Source: Flavobacterium beibuense (GTDB lineage: Bacteria; Bacteroidota; Bacteroidia; Flavobacteriales; Flavobacteriaceae). From it: a DNA stretch of 64,000 nucleotides. The notes under the pieces were generated by a model. It made no database searches. It worked only from the letters and a program-made list of their open reading frames with translations, and had not been told where the DNA came from. Each line of letters starts with the position of its first letter. Positions within the stretch are counted from its first letter, which is position 1. A program made the translations under genes and the position numbers. Of this stretch, positions 35,236 through 44,138 are shown one piece after another. Location: assembly GCF_004151245.1 (NCBI RefSeq), contig NZ_JUIW01000003.1, positions 248,001 through 312,000 on the forward strand, written 5' to 3'.

Positions 35236-38200
35236 CTACCTCACCATAGAGAAATGGCCTTTAAGTTCGCGGCCATCCTGACGTTTTACCACAAACCAGT
35301 AATCGGTACTTGGCAGTCGGTTACCGTGGAAGGTACCGTCCCAGCCTTCATAGTTAGGCCCAAAGGTGGTAATAAGCTTACCATACCTGTCGAAAATATA
35401 GATTTCCATGTCAGGTTCGTGTATAGAGTACTGTATACGCCACCTTTCGTTTACCCCGTCGCCGTTTGGCGTAAAGAAACGAGGGTAGGTAAGCAGGTAT
35501 ACTTCACCCAAATCGTTACCACAGTTGTATTTATCCCTTACATAAACATTATAAGGTCCGGCAGTGAGTCCGGTAAACTCAGGCGAATCCTGATAGACAA
35601 TTCCATCCAGTGAGTATTCAAAATCCTGAGGGTATGGTGAAGGCTCTACCATTACGGTTATCGTATTGTCGCTGGTAGTCCAGTCGGTAATATCAATATT
35701 TTGTATACGCGGTATGGCTGTAGTAGTAACACTAATTGTTTTAGTACTTTCGCATCCGTTTGCATTTGTTGCTGTTATGGTATATGTACCCTGTTCTGAT
35801 AATGTTATTGACTGCGTAGTTTCACCTGTAGACCATTCGTAGCTATCAAACCCGTTAGGGGCAGCAATGGTAACATCATCGCCTTCACAAAGGGCATAGG
35901 TGTCTTCCATATTTAGTATTGGAGCTTCCTGTAGTATCAGTTCAAAAGTACTTACAGAAACACAGTCAGGGTTAGCGCTGTGTGTAGCACGTGCATATAT
36001 GGTTGTATTGCCAGATGTGTACATATCCGGTAGCGGGTTGCTTAATGTTTCGGCATCTGCCTGAGTTAAGTGAAACGTTATAGTTATCAAGTCAGGGTCC
36101 TGTGCACCCAATACAAAAGCAGCTTGTGCCGCCAGGTTAAATTCCTCTTCGCCGCATTTAGAAATATCGGGAGCGTCATAAGCCGTTACCAGCGATGGTA
36201 AATCATTTACATTAAAAATCATAGGTACCACATTTCCGCAAGGGTCTTCCACCTGTACTGTATAAGAGGCAGGTTCAAGCCCAAGGAAAGTATTGCTGGT
36301 TCCGTTATTTATGGTAAAGGGTTCCCCGTTCTTTTGTATTATGGTGTAGGTTAATGGTTCTACACCCAGCGCATTTACCATAACATCGGAGTTTTCGTCG
36401 CCGTTGCATGATATATTAAGAATGTCTAATATTTCAAGCCCATCAGGTACTTCAAATTCTTCAAGAATTTCTACACATATTTTTTTGTTTACTCCATAAC
36501 CGTAAGCCTCAAAGGTTTTTAGTACTCTAAAAGTACCATTGTAAGGAATGCTGTATGCGGTTTGGTTATTAAGTAACGACATAGCATTTATCCCGTCTTC
36601 CGGCTCAGTACCTTCTGTATAATCATCGCCTATACCTGGCGTGGTCCATGCACCGGTTGCTTCATTATATTGTTGCAACCAGAATTTTACCTGATTTATG
36701 GCGTTGCTGGAATGTGCCAGGCTAATATCAAACGAACCACATTGCAGGTTAATATCAATATCTGTTGAATTTACCTGATATGCTGTGAAAGTTTTGGTCA
36801 CGGTATGAGATCCACAAACATCAACTACCTCAAATGTATATGTTCCCGGTGGCAGTCCGTCCATGTATGCTGCCGTATTGTTAAGTAAAAGAGGAGTCAT
36901 ATCAAAAGGAATCGGTTCGGGAAAACCCTCTGGTGCCGCCGTTACTGTGACTTGGGTAACGGGTGTATTTGTAGAAAATACAGATATAGATGTTAGTCCG
37001 GGAGTACAGTCTACACGCGATCTGGCATCAGCACTTCCGTCGCCAACCTCAATTACAAAAGGTATGGGGTCGTATACTTTTCCGCATACATCACTAACTA
37101 CCACTACATAGCTGCCTATCGGCAGATCCATTTCAAGTTTGTTAACGGCAGGGTCAGCTTCCATATCATAAACATAAAACTCCATAACGTCATCCGGTAG
37201 CGGATTAGGATAAGTATCGGGAGCTACCATAATTTCTGCTGTTGCCATTTCCAGTCCGGGAATTGATATCTCAACAGAGCCTATATCTGTACCACATTCG
37301 GCATCTGTAGGGGTTGCTGTAGGTACAACTTCTATCTCTTCCACCTCTATGGTAAATGGTTGGGTACGTCCGCATGCATCTGTTATAGATCCGGTATAGG
37401 TTCCGTAAGGGCATTCATAATCGTCGTCTCCAAAGGCAATTTCCTGTCCGGCATCTTCTGGTAGTATAGTAAAAGGCCCCGGATAGTCAGGGTTTGCCAC
37501 TGCAGGATCCCATCCGGCAGGATAGGTATCAAAAGTTATGTTAAACGGAGCTACATATTTGACAGGGTAAATAATAAGTTTTTTGCCAAAACAGTTGGCA
37601 TTATCAAAAAGGGCAACCGCTACCATAGTTATATTCACGGTACAGTTTGCCGTATAAGTATTACAGGAGTCTTCTACTGTAATAGTATATTGGTAAGTTT
37701 CTCCATAATAAAAAGGTATTACCGCAGACGTTTGTAATGTATTTGGGTCATATGCCCCTGATATGGTAACAGGTGCACTTCCGTCAGGCGGGTATACGGT
37801 AATTGTTATTGTTAGAGGAAACCCGGCAGGATCGCCGTCAACTGTCATTAATGAATTTGTAACGGTTAACTGGTCACACGCCGGAAGTTCGTTGTCGGGA
37901 AATCCCGGAGAGTTACTTAATACCAGTACCTGAGTCTGCGAAAAAAGCGTAATAGACTGCGTAACACCAAATCCGCATGCATCATTAACCCTTACGGTAT
38001 ATACACCCGGAGAAAGGTTAGTAAATGAAGGAGTTGGCTGAGGGGGAAATGTAGCCGGTCCTGCAATAATTTCATAGCTAACTGCTGTACCCTGTGTTAT
38101 GGCAATATTTATAACTCCGTCATTGCATTCGGGGTCTACTTTAGTAAGGTCGTAAGTTACAGTTTGTGTATGGTCTTCTATAATAATTTCTATAGGGTCA

Positions 38201-38523
38201 GATATTGTGGCATTTTGTTTTGCAACAACCTGATAGGTACCATCGGTAAGTCCGGTTACGTTAGGGTTGATGGAGTTCCAAACTGCCGTAGTTGTGTTGG
38301 GTAATTTATATACTATATAATATACATCTATTCCTGCCTGTGCATTTTGTACCTGTAAGTTTATGGTACCGTTACCAGGGCATGTTTCATCGGTTTTAGA
38401 TGTCATGCTAACGGTAAGCTGAGCCGATGCTGCGGCGCTAAAAAAAAGCAATAGAAGGGTTAGTACAAAATTCCGGGAGGGAAGCTGTATTTTCAAAGGT
38501 TTTGATTTGATTGATAATTTCAT
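35236..38523 (-). CDS. T9SS-secreted surface protein with gliding-motility-type (type B) C-terminal domain
   Basis: 1095 aa from ATG 38523; the frame continues upstream only from a TTG. Signal peptide ends near FFSAAASAQ. The body contains a repeated unit of about 90-110 residues marked by [V/I]xDxCG (VNDACGFG, ITDACGRT, VSDVCGKV, VVDVCGSH, VEDPCGNV), each followed by strands. The last domain reads PRFFTPNGDGVNERWRIQYS and ends IFDRYGKLI...STDYWFVVKRQDGREL, the T9SS type B sorting signal. Probably a large adhesin-like surface protein exported by T9SS and attached or released by SprF-type partners encoded elsewhere. Confidence 0.88.
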   Translation of the reverse strand: MKLSIKSKPLKIQLPSRNFVLTLLLLFFSAAASAQLTVSMTSKTDETCPGNGTINLQVQNAQAGIDVYYIVYKLPNTTTAVWNSINPNVTGLTDGTYQVVAKQNATISDPIEIIIEDHTQTVTYDLTKVDPECNDGVINIAITQGTAVSYEIIAGPATFPPQPTPSFTNLSPGVYTVRVNDACGFGVTQSITLFSQTQVLVLSNSPGFPDNELPACDQLTVTNSLMTVDGDPAGFPLTITITVYPPDGSAPVTISGAYDPNTLQTSAVIPFYYGETYQYTITVEDSCNTYTANCTVNITMVAVALFDNANCFGKKLIIYPVKYVAPFNITFDTYPAGWDPAVANPDYPGPFTILPEDAGQEIAFGDDDYECPYGTYTGSITDACGRTQPFTIEVEEIEVVPTATPTDAECGTDIGSVEISIPGLEMATAEIMVAPDTYPNPLPDDVMEFYVYDMEADPAVNKLEMDLPIGSYVVVVSDVCGKVYDPIPFVIEVGDGSADARSRVDCTPGLTSISVFSTNTPVTQVTVTAAPEGFPEPIPFDMTPLLLNNTAAYMDGLPPGTYTFEVVDVCGSHTVTKTFTAYQVNSTDIDINLQCGSFDISLAHSSNAINQVKFWLQQYNEATGAWTTPGIGDDYTEGTEPEDGINAMSLLNNQTAYSIPYNGTFRVLKTFEAYGYGVNKKICVEILEEFEVPDGLEILDILNISCNGDENSDVMVNALGVEPLTYTIIQKNGEPFTINNGTSNTFLGLEPASYTVQVEDPCGNVVPMIFNVNDLPSLVTAYDAPDISKCGEEEFNLAAQAAFVLGAQDPDLITITFHLTQADAETLSNPLPDMYTSGNTTIYARATHSANPDCVSVSTFELILQEAPILNMEDTYALCEGDDVTIAAPNGFDSYEWSTGETTQSITLSEQGTYTITATNANGCESTKTISVTTTAIPRIQNIDITDWTTSDNTITVMVEPSPYPQDFEYSLDGIVYQDSPEFTGLTAGPYNVYVRDKYNCGNDLGEVYLLTYPRFFTPNGDGVNERWRIQYSIHEPDMEIYIFDRYGKLITTFGPNYEGWDGTFHGNRLPSTDYWFVVKRQDGRELKGHFSMVR

Positions 38524-38698
38524 AAATAAAATTAAGTTTTTAAGACTTAATTTCAAGTTTTTTTCCGCTTCTAAGGTAATTAAAATAATTTATATAAAAT
38601 CTATGTTAAATAATTTGTTTATAAAAGTTATATGTGTAACACTAATTTTAAATTTATGGGTGTGATTAAGACATGATTTGAATGTCGCTAAAAGCTTG

Positions 38699-38732
38699 TT
38701 TGTAAATGTTTTGCATAATGATAATATTTTTG
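38699..38732 (+). promoter_or_regulatory. Candidate rpsA promoter
   Basis: TTTG (38699-38702), 22-bp spacer, TATTTTTG (38725-38732), the Bacteroidota -33/-7 pattern. Transcription would start near 38739. Confidence 0.55.
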
Positions 38733-38743
38733 TACCTTTGCGC

Positions 38744-38773
38744 ACCTTTTAGCGGGACAGGTTTCTAAAAGGT
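38744..38773 (+). promoter_or_regulatory. Hairpin in the rpsA leader
   Basis: ACCTTTTAG (38744-38752) and CTAAAAGGT (38765-38773) are perfectly complementary with a 12-nt loop rich in G and T. It lies at the very 5' end of the predicted 120-nt leader and has no T-run, so it is not a terminator. Feedback control by S1 is a possible role. Confidence 0.4.
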
Positions 38774-38862
38774 TTATAATCATATATGTAAAACGCTTCC
38801 GGTAGTTTTGCCGCTGCTTAAAGAAACCAGGTAAGGCACGGAATACAAATTTTTAATCAGCA

Positions 38863-40632
38863 ATGTCTGAACAAGTAAAAACACAAGAGGAATTTTTAAA
38901 AGAGTTTAACTGGCACAACTTCGAAGAAGGTATTGATCCTGTAGATGAGCAACACCTTAAAGAGTTTGAAGATCTGGTTGAGAAGACTTTCATTTCAACA
39001 GATAATGACGAAGTAGTAGAAGGTACTGTAGTTAGAATCACTGACAGAGATGCTATCGTTGATATCAACGCTAAATCTGAAGGTGTTATCTCTTTAAATG
39101 AGTTCCGTTACAACCCTAACCTAAAAGTAGGGGACAAAGTAGAGGTATTAATCGACGTTCGTGAAGATAAATCAGGACAGTTAGTATTATCCCACAAAAA
39201 AGCACGTACAATTAAAGCTTGGGACAGAGTTATCAACGCTCATGAAACAGGTGAAATCGTTAACGGTTTCGTTAAGTGCAGAACTAAAGGTGGTATGATC
39301 GTAGACGTATTCGGTATCGAAGCTTTCTTACCGGGTTCTCAAATCGATGTTAAGCCTATCAGGGATTACGACCAATATGTAAACAAAACTATGGAGTTCA
39401 AAGTTGTTAAAATCAACCACGAATTCAAAAACGTAGTAGTTTCACACAAAGCGCTTATCGAAGCGGATATCGAAGTACAGAAGAAAGAAATCATCGGTCA
39501 GCTTGAAAAAGGACAAGTACTTGAAGGTGTTGTTAAAAACATTACTTCTTACGGTGTATTCATCGACCTTGGAGGTGTTGATGGTCTTATCCACATTACT
39601 GACCTTTCTTGGAGCAGAATTAACCACCCAAGTGAAGTTCTTGAACTTGACCAGAAACTTAACGTGGTTATCCTTGATTTTGATGATGAGAAAACAAGAA
39701 TCCAACTTGGTCTTAAGCAATTAAACGCTCACCCATGGGATGCACTTGATGCTAACCTGGCGGTAGGTGACAAAGTTAAAGGTAAAGTAGTAGTTATTGC
39801 TGACTACGGTGCGTTTATCGAAGTTGCTGAAGGTGTTGAAGGTTTAATCCACGTTTCTGAAATGTCTTGGTCTACTCACTTAAGATCTGCTCAGGATTTC
39901 GTTAAAGTTGGTGATGAAGTAGAGGCTGTTATCTTAACTCTAGACAGAGAAGATCGCAAAATGTCTCTAGGTATCAAACAACTTTCTCAAGACCCTTGGA
40001 CTGATATTACTGCAAAATACCCTGTAGGTTCTAAACACACAGGTATCGTTAGAAACTTTACTAACTTTGGTATTTTCGTAGAATTAGAAGAAGGTATTGA
40101 TGGTTTAATCTACATCTCTGATCTTTCTTGGACTAAGAAAATCAAGCACCCATCTGAGTTTGTAAACGTAGGTGATAAACTTGATGTTGTAGTTCTTGAG
40201 CTTGATGTAGAAGGACGTAAACTATCTCTAGGCCACAAACAAACTACTCCTAACCCATGGGATAAATATGAGGAGTCTTTTGCTGTAGGTACTGTTCACA
40301 CAGGTGAGATAAATGAGATCGTTGATAAAGGTGCTACTGTAGAGTTTGGTGACGATATCGTTGCTTTCATCCCTACAAGACACCTTGAGAAAGAAGATGG
40401 TAAAAAACTTAAAAAAGGTGAGTCTGCAGATTTCAAAGTAATTGAGTTCAACAAAGAATTCAAGAGAGTTGTAGCTTCTCACACTGCTATCTTCAGAGAA
40501 GAGGAAGAGAAAAACGTTAAGTCTAACAACGACTCTAACAATAACTCTAACAACAATGCAGAGAAAACTACTCTAGGTGATATCGATGCATTAGCAGAAT
40601 TAAAAGAAAGAATGGAAAAAGGTGAGAAATAA
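38863..40632 (+). CDS. rpsA: 30S ribosomal protein S1
   Basis: 589 aa with six S1 RNA-binding repeats: EGTVVRITDRDAIVDI (about 50), EIVNGFVKCRTKGGMIVDVF (130), EGVVKNITSYGVFIDLGG (220), KGKVVVIADYGAFIEV (305), TGIVRNFTNFGIFVELEE (390) and a diverged last one near 475, then a Lys/Asn-rich tail. S1 recruits mRNA to the ribosome, which matters in Bacteroidota because they rarely use strong Shine-Dalgarno sequences. Its codons (ATC, AAC, GGT, TTC) are those of a highly expressed gene. Own promoter and terminator. Confidence 0.95.
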   Translation: MSEQVKTQEEFLKEFNWHNFEEGIDPVDEQHLKEFEDLVEKTFISTDNDEVVEGTVVRITDRDAIVDINAKSEGVISLNEFRYNPNLKVGDKVEVLIDVREDKSGQLVLSHKKARTIKAWDRVINAHETGEIVNGFVKCRTKGGMIVDVFGIEAFLPGSQIDVKPIRDYDQYVNKTMEFKVVKINHEFKNVVVSHKALIEADIEVQKKEIIGQLEKGQVLEGVVKNITSYGVFIDLGGVDGLIHITDLSWSRINHPSEVLELDQKLNVVILDFDDEKTRIQLGLKQLNAHPWDALDANLAVGDKVKGKVVVIADYGAFIEVAEGVEGLIHVSEMSWSTHLRSAQDFVKVGDEVEAVILTLDREDRKMSLGIKQLSQDPWTDITAKYPVGSKHTGIVRNFTNFGIFVELEEGIDGLIYISDLSWTKKIKHPSEFVNVGDKLDVVVLELDVEGRKLSLGHKQTTPNPWDKYEESFAVGTVHTGEINEIVDKGATVEFGDDIVAFIPTRHLEKEDGKKLKKGESADFKVIEFNKEFKRVVASHTAIFREEEEKNVKSNNDSNNNSNNNAEKTTLGDIDALAELKERMEKGEK

Positions 40633-40654
40633 TCACTGATTCCTCTTTAAATAT

Positions 40655-40684
40655 AAAGCCCCAACATTGTTGGGGCTTTTTTTT
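40655..40684 (+). terminator. rpsA terminator
   Basis: AAAGCCCCAAC (40655-40665), loop ATT, GTTGGGGCTTT (40669-40679), T-run to 40684. Confidence 0.9.
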
Positions 40685-40737
40685 GATATACAGGAAAGAA
40701 AAAGTATTTATCTTAGCTGATATTAAAAACCTTACCA

Positions 40738-41403
40738 ATGTATAAACTTCTGTTTCTTTTTTTAGGTGTTACCTTAATTTCCTGTAATAATAATGAGACG
40801 GCTAATAATATTATAAACGAGAAATATAGTCGTGAACAGTTATTAGTCACTACTTTGTATTATAAAATAAAAAATGATAAACATGTACAGGAGGTAAGAG
40901 AAATAAAAGATTCTGCTTCGGTATTCCGTGAACAGATTAAACTGATTTCAGATAATTTGAAACAAGAATCCGGGTTTTTAGGGCTTACCGCTATAGCAAT
41001 AACTAAGAGTGAAGGAATTACCAAAATTTGTGATAAAGGTTTTTGTGCCTGGAACTTTAGTGAAACCGAATATTATCAGCCTGATAAAAATATAAGAATA
41101 GCTTTTGGAGACTTAGCTGTAGATACTCCTGCTACTTTATCTTCAAGAGTGGTATCATCTGCAAATCCTCAGCCACTGTTTATTAAAGTAACTATTAATC
41201 TGGAAGATAAACAAGATATACGAGCAGCTTCGGGAACATATATGAATGAATTAGTATTGTTTTTTGATTCTAATGCAATAGAACTTGCAGATTATGCCCC
41301 ACAAGATCATGATGGAAAGATAAGGACTCTGAGTTCGCCTGCTACAAAGGGATATTATCAAATACAAAAAGAAACTGATAGCCTATATTTTATTGATCTT
41401 TAA
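40738..41403 (+). CDS. Hypothetical lipoprotein, 221 aa
   Basis: Signal MYKLLFLFLGVTLISC with Cys 16 as the lipid site. The mature part starts with charged helical sequence (NIINEKYSREQLLVTTLYYK), contains GFCAWNFSETEYYQPD and a strand-rich centre, and ends in a Tyr-rich segment. Its last 14 bp overlap the 3' end of the opposing gene at 41390. No family recognised. Confidence 0.7.
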   Translation: MYKLLFLFLGVTLISCNNNETANNIINEKYSREQLLVTTLYYKIKNDKHVQEVREIKDSASVFREQIKLISDNLKQESGFLGLTAIAITKSEGITKICDKGFCAWNFSETEYYQPDKNIRIAFGDLAVDTPATLSSRVVSSANPQPLFIKVTINLEDKQDIRAASGTYMNELVLFFDSNAIELADYAPQDHDGKIRTLSSPATKGYYQIQKETDSLYFIDL

Positions 41404-41878
41404 TAACTTCAAACTCCATATTGCTCCCTTGTTCAATATCAATACGCAGGGAGTTATTATACCATAACTTATTAAGGTTTATATGGTTTTGGCCCACTTC
41501 AAAAAGGCACTTTACCGTGTCGCGGTCGTGTGCTGTCCATTGTATATAAGTAATGGGGTAAGGTTCTTCGGGTGCATGGTTGGCATAAAACTGAATGCGG
41601 TACAGTCCGTCCATAGTATTTTGATATACAAAAAAGTTACGCGGCGAGTCGCGTTGCGGATTATAAATTTCATACTCCACATTATTAATCACATAAAACA
41701 GCTTAATACTATCGGGTACTATACAGTCAATATGCGAAGGATTAAGCAAATCTTCACCCTGTTTGTTTTTTAATATAACCGTAAAAGTGTCGGTTATGTT
41801 CATACAGCAAATGTCGTTGTCTTCACCTCCGCAGGAAAACAGGCAAAACAAACCTAAAAGCACTATATACTTTTTCAT
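41390..41878 (-). CDS. Hypothetical lipoprotein, 162 aa
   Basis: From ATG 41878 the protein begins MKKYIVLLGLFCLFSCGG, a lipoprotein signal with Cys 16. The longer frame upstream would add a stretch without ATG and is rejected. The mature part is strand-rich (DTFTVILKNKQGEDLL, RIQFYANHAPEEPYP) and resembles a small immunoglobulin-like domain. Convergent with the lipoprotein gene at 40738, overlapping it by 14 bp. Confidence 0.7.
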   Translation of the reverse strand: MKKYIVLLGLFCLFSCGGEDNDICCMNITDTFTVILKNKQGEDLLNPSHIDCIVPDSIKLFYVINNVEYEIYNPQRDSPRNFFVYQNTMDGLYRIQFYANHAPEEPYPITYIQWTAHDRDTVKCLFEVGQNHINLNKLWYNNSLRIDIEQGSNMEFEVIKDQ

Positions 41879-42033
41879 GGCTGTAAACAATGTGTATTCG
41901 CTCAAATATAAATACTTTTTGTAAAGGCTGTAAAAGAGGTATAATAAGTTTGTGTTATCATGTAGGGTAAAATAAAACACTATGGTTTTAAGTTATAATG
42001 TAAAACTATTAACTTAGCGGTAAACGCCTTACT

Positions 42034-42561
42034 ATGAAAAGAATCTTATTTTTCTTCCTTTTGTTTAGTGTTGGTTATGGATATGCCCAAAACTATCCGA
42101 AGTATACAACCAAAAGAGTAAAAGACACCGTATTTAAACAACCTGAAAAAATTGAAGATTCTAAAGAGCTTAAAAAAGAACCTACTGTCAGTTTTAAGGA
42201 ATTATATGATATAGCAACCGATCTTAACCGAAGCGGTAGATATGAAGAAGCTATCGCAGTATATACAGAAGCACTGGCCTTGGCTTCACCCAGATGGAAG
42301 TATTTAATAATGCAATTTAGAGGACTATGTTACAACAGGCTTAAACAATATGATCAAGCCATAAACAATTTTACAGATGCTTTAGAAAATTGTGAGTTTC
42401 CTAATGATAATGCAAAGGGACAGTTATATTGTTCCAGAGCACTGTCTTATGGCTGGCGAGGAATGGAAGGTGACTTGGAGAGAAAATGTGCTGATTTAAA
42501 AAAAGCCCGTGAATATGGAGCTTTAGAAGGACACTCGGCTTTAGATACTGGTTGTGATTAA
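42034..42561 (+). CDS. Exported TPR-type protein, tandem family copy 1, 175 aa
   Basis: Signal peptide MKRILFFFLLFSVGYGYAQ. Two or three TPR-like helix pairs cover residues about 55-165 (RSGRYEEAIAVYTEALALAS, RLKQYDQAINNFTDALENCE, DLERKCADLKKAREYGAL). A nearly identical but frameshifted copy follows at 42590 and a diverged third copy at 43122. TPR modules mediate protein contacts; exported ones in Bacteroidota are of unknown role. Confidence 0.8.
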   Translation: MKRILFFFLLFSVGYGYAQNYPKYTTKRVKDTVFKQPEKIEDSKELKKEPTVSFKELYDIATDLNRSGRYEEAIAVYTEALALASPRWKYLIMQFRGLCYNRLKQYDQAINNFTDALENCEFPNDNAKGQLYCSRALSYGWRGMEGDLERKCADLKKAREYGALEGHSALDTGCD

Positions 42562-42589
42562 TAAAGATAATATACCAATACACCTTACT

Positions 42590-43115
42590 ATGAAAAGAAT
42601 ATTACTTGTACTACTTTTGTTTAGTGTTGGTTATGGATATGCACAAAACTATCCTAAATATAAAACCAAAAGGGTAAAGGATACTGTTTTTAAACAACCG
42701 GAAAAGATTGCAGAAGCTAAAGAGGTAAAGAAAGAGCCTCCTGCCGATTTTATGGCTTTGTATGAAAAAGCCAGGGACTTTGTCCGAAACAAAAAGTTTG
42801 AAGAAGCTATTGTAGTATTTACAGATGCACTGGCAATAGCTCCGCCAGACTGGGAGAGTTCGGTTCTTTTTTTTAGGGGAAATAGTTACTCTCTTAAAGA
42901 ATTTTGATGAAGCGATAAAAGATTTTACAAACGCATTGGAAAATACTGATTTTCCTAATGATAATGCAAGGGGGCATGCACATCTTATGCGGGGACTTGT
43001 ATACAGTGTTCGCGGGGAAGAAGGTGACGAGGATAGAAAATGTGCTGATTTTAAAAAGGCCAGAGAGTATAAAGCGTTAAGCGGAGATAAGGCTATAGAT
43101 GCTAATTGCGAATAG
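42590..43115 (+). pseudogene. Frameshifted TPR protein, tandem family copy 2
   Basis: From ATG 42590 the first frame reads MKRILLVLLLFSVGYGYAQN, parallel to copy 1, up to GNSYSL at about 42893. It then runs into KEF and TGA at 42905. The homologous continuation LKNFDEAIKDFTNALENTDF is in the +1 frame from 42894 and continues to TAG at 43113 (...AREYKALSGDKAIDANCE). Aligning with copy 1 shows that two bases are missing near 42890-42894. Either a real pseudogene or a sequencing error. Confidence 0.75.
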
Positions 43116-43121
43116 ATTAAA

Positions 43122-43661
43122 ATGAAATACTTAATTAAAATATCATTGTTACTTGTGTGCCTGTTTACTTTTAACGGACTTACAGCACAGGAATATGCCA
43201 AAATAAAACATAAAAAAGGAGTGTCTGCGAAAGAAAAGACAGTTAAAAAAGAACCAGAGGTAACTCCGGTAGCCGATACTGCTGCTCCTGCCACTCCTGT
43301 AGACGACGATTTTGAAAAACTGATGCGCCTTGGAGCAAAACAGGTGGGTTCCCGTAAATATACCGATGCCTTGGCTACCTTTAATAAGGCAATGGCCTAT
43401 AACAGGCAAACTGGCCGCGTGCTAACCTGCCGTGGCGAGGCATTCTCGGGTAATAAAGACTATCTAAATGCTATTAAAGATTATACCGAAGCTATTGAGC
43501 TTGGCACAACCTATGACGGCGAAGTATATTACTCCCGAGGTATTTGCAGGGCAAGCTTAGAAGAACCCGACAGGGAAGGGGCCTGTGCCGATTTTAAAAA
43601 GGCAAAAGAAATGGGCTTTACCGTAGAAGGCCGCGATGTAATAGGAATGTATTGCGATTAA
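43122..43661 (+). CDS. Exported TPR-type protein, tandem family copy 3, 179 aa
   Basis: Signal peptide MKYLIKISLLLVCLFTFNGL ending at TAQ. After a Lys/Pro-rich linker, helices AKQVGSRKYTDALATFNKAM, DYLNAIKDYTEAIELGTTYD and REGACADFKKAKEMGF form TPR-like repeats. It shares the layout of copies 1 and 2 (the C-terminal CADFKKA motif is conserved) but the N-terminal linker is unrelated. Starts 7 bp after copy 2. Confidence 0.8.
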   Translation: MKYLIKISLLLVCLFTFNGLTAQEYAKIKHKKGVSAKEKTVKKEPEVTPVADTAAPATPVDDDFEKLMRLGAKQVGSRKYTDALATFNKAMAYNRQTGRVLTCRGEAFSGNKDYLNAIKDYTEAIELGTTYDGEVYYSRGICRASLEEPDREGACADFKKAKEMGFTVEGRDVIGMYCD

Positions 43662-43730
43662 TAACACATAACACACCTTGCAATTAGCAAAGACAGTATT
43701 ATTTACCATATTTTAAAACGTTGCCTTCAG

Positions 43731-44138
43731 TTGTTCGTAATTTTTATGCTTTTCGGGCTATTTGGGCAAAGTTATTTGAGTATATTCTCTAAAGAAGTCA
43801 ATTGGAGTTGGTTACCCCTGTTTCCTATAATTCTGTTTTCGGGGGTGGTGATTAGGGATATAACTATGAGATTTAAAAAAAGGAAAAGAGAAGATAACGA
43901 AAAGGAAAGTACAGATAATCCTGCTGTAACATTATTTGTAAAAAGGATAGTACAGTTTTTCTTATTGTTTGTAGTACTAAAAACGTTACTGATAGCAGCC
44001 TTATTGATACTTTTTCCAGATACAGAAAACTCTCATACTGCACATAGTATAGTTAATATACTACCCATGCTGTGGTTTTTAGGAATTATATTTTGGGATT
44101 TCTTTAAAAGGTATAAACTAAACAAGGCAGGGGTATGA
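43731..44138 (+). CDS. Four-helix membrane protein with internal duplication, about 135 aa
   Basis: The halves resemble each other: LFVIFMLFGLFGQSYL...LFPIILFSGVVIRDITMRFKKR and QFFLLFVVLKTLLIAALLIL...MLWFLGIIFWDFFKRYK. Each has two helices then a basic tail. The annotated start is TTG 43731 and the first ATG is 43746. However, the frame is open from 43665 and the in-frame upstream sequence ILKRCLQ matches VKRIVQ of the second half, so the true start may be an unusual codon further upstream. Overlaps the next gene by ATGA. Confidence 0.6.
   Translation: MFVIFMLFGLFGQSYLSIFSKEVNWSWLPLFPIILFSGVVIRDITMRFKKRKREDNEKESTDNPAVTLFVKRIVQFFLLFVVLKTLLIAALLILFPDTENSHTAHSIVNILPMLWFLGIIFWDFFKRYKLNKAGV

Larger units (their letters stand above)
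38524..38862. other. Intergenic region holding the rpsA promoter and leader
   Basis: AT-rich, about 340 bp. The first half has no obvious signals. A candidate promoter lies at 38699-38732 and a perfect 9-bp inverted repeat at 38744-38773 starts the leader. Confidence 0.6.

Noticed and set aside
42554..42589. GTG start extending TPR copy 2 upstream
   Set aside because: The GTG lies in the preceding stop region, and ATG 42590 starts a signal peptide identical to that of copy 1.
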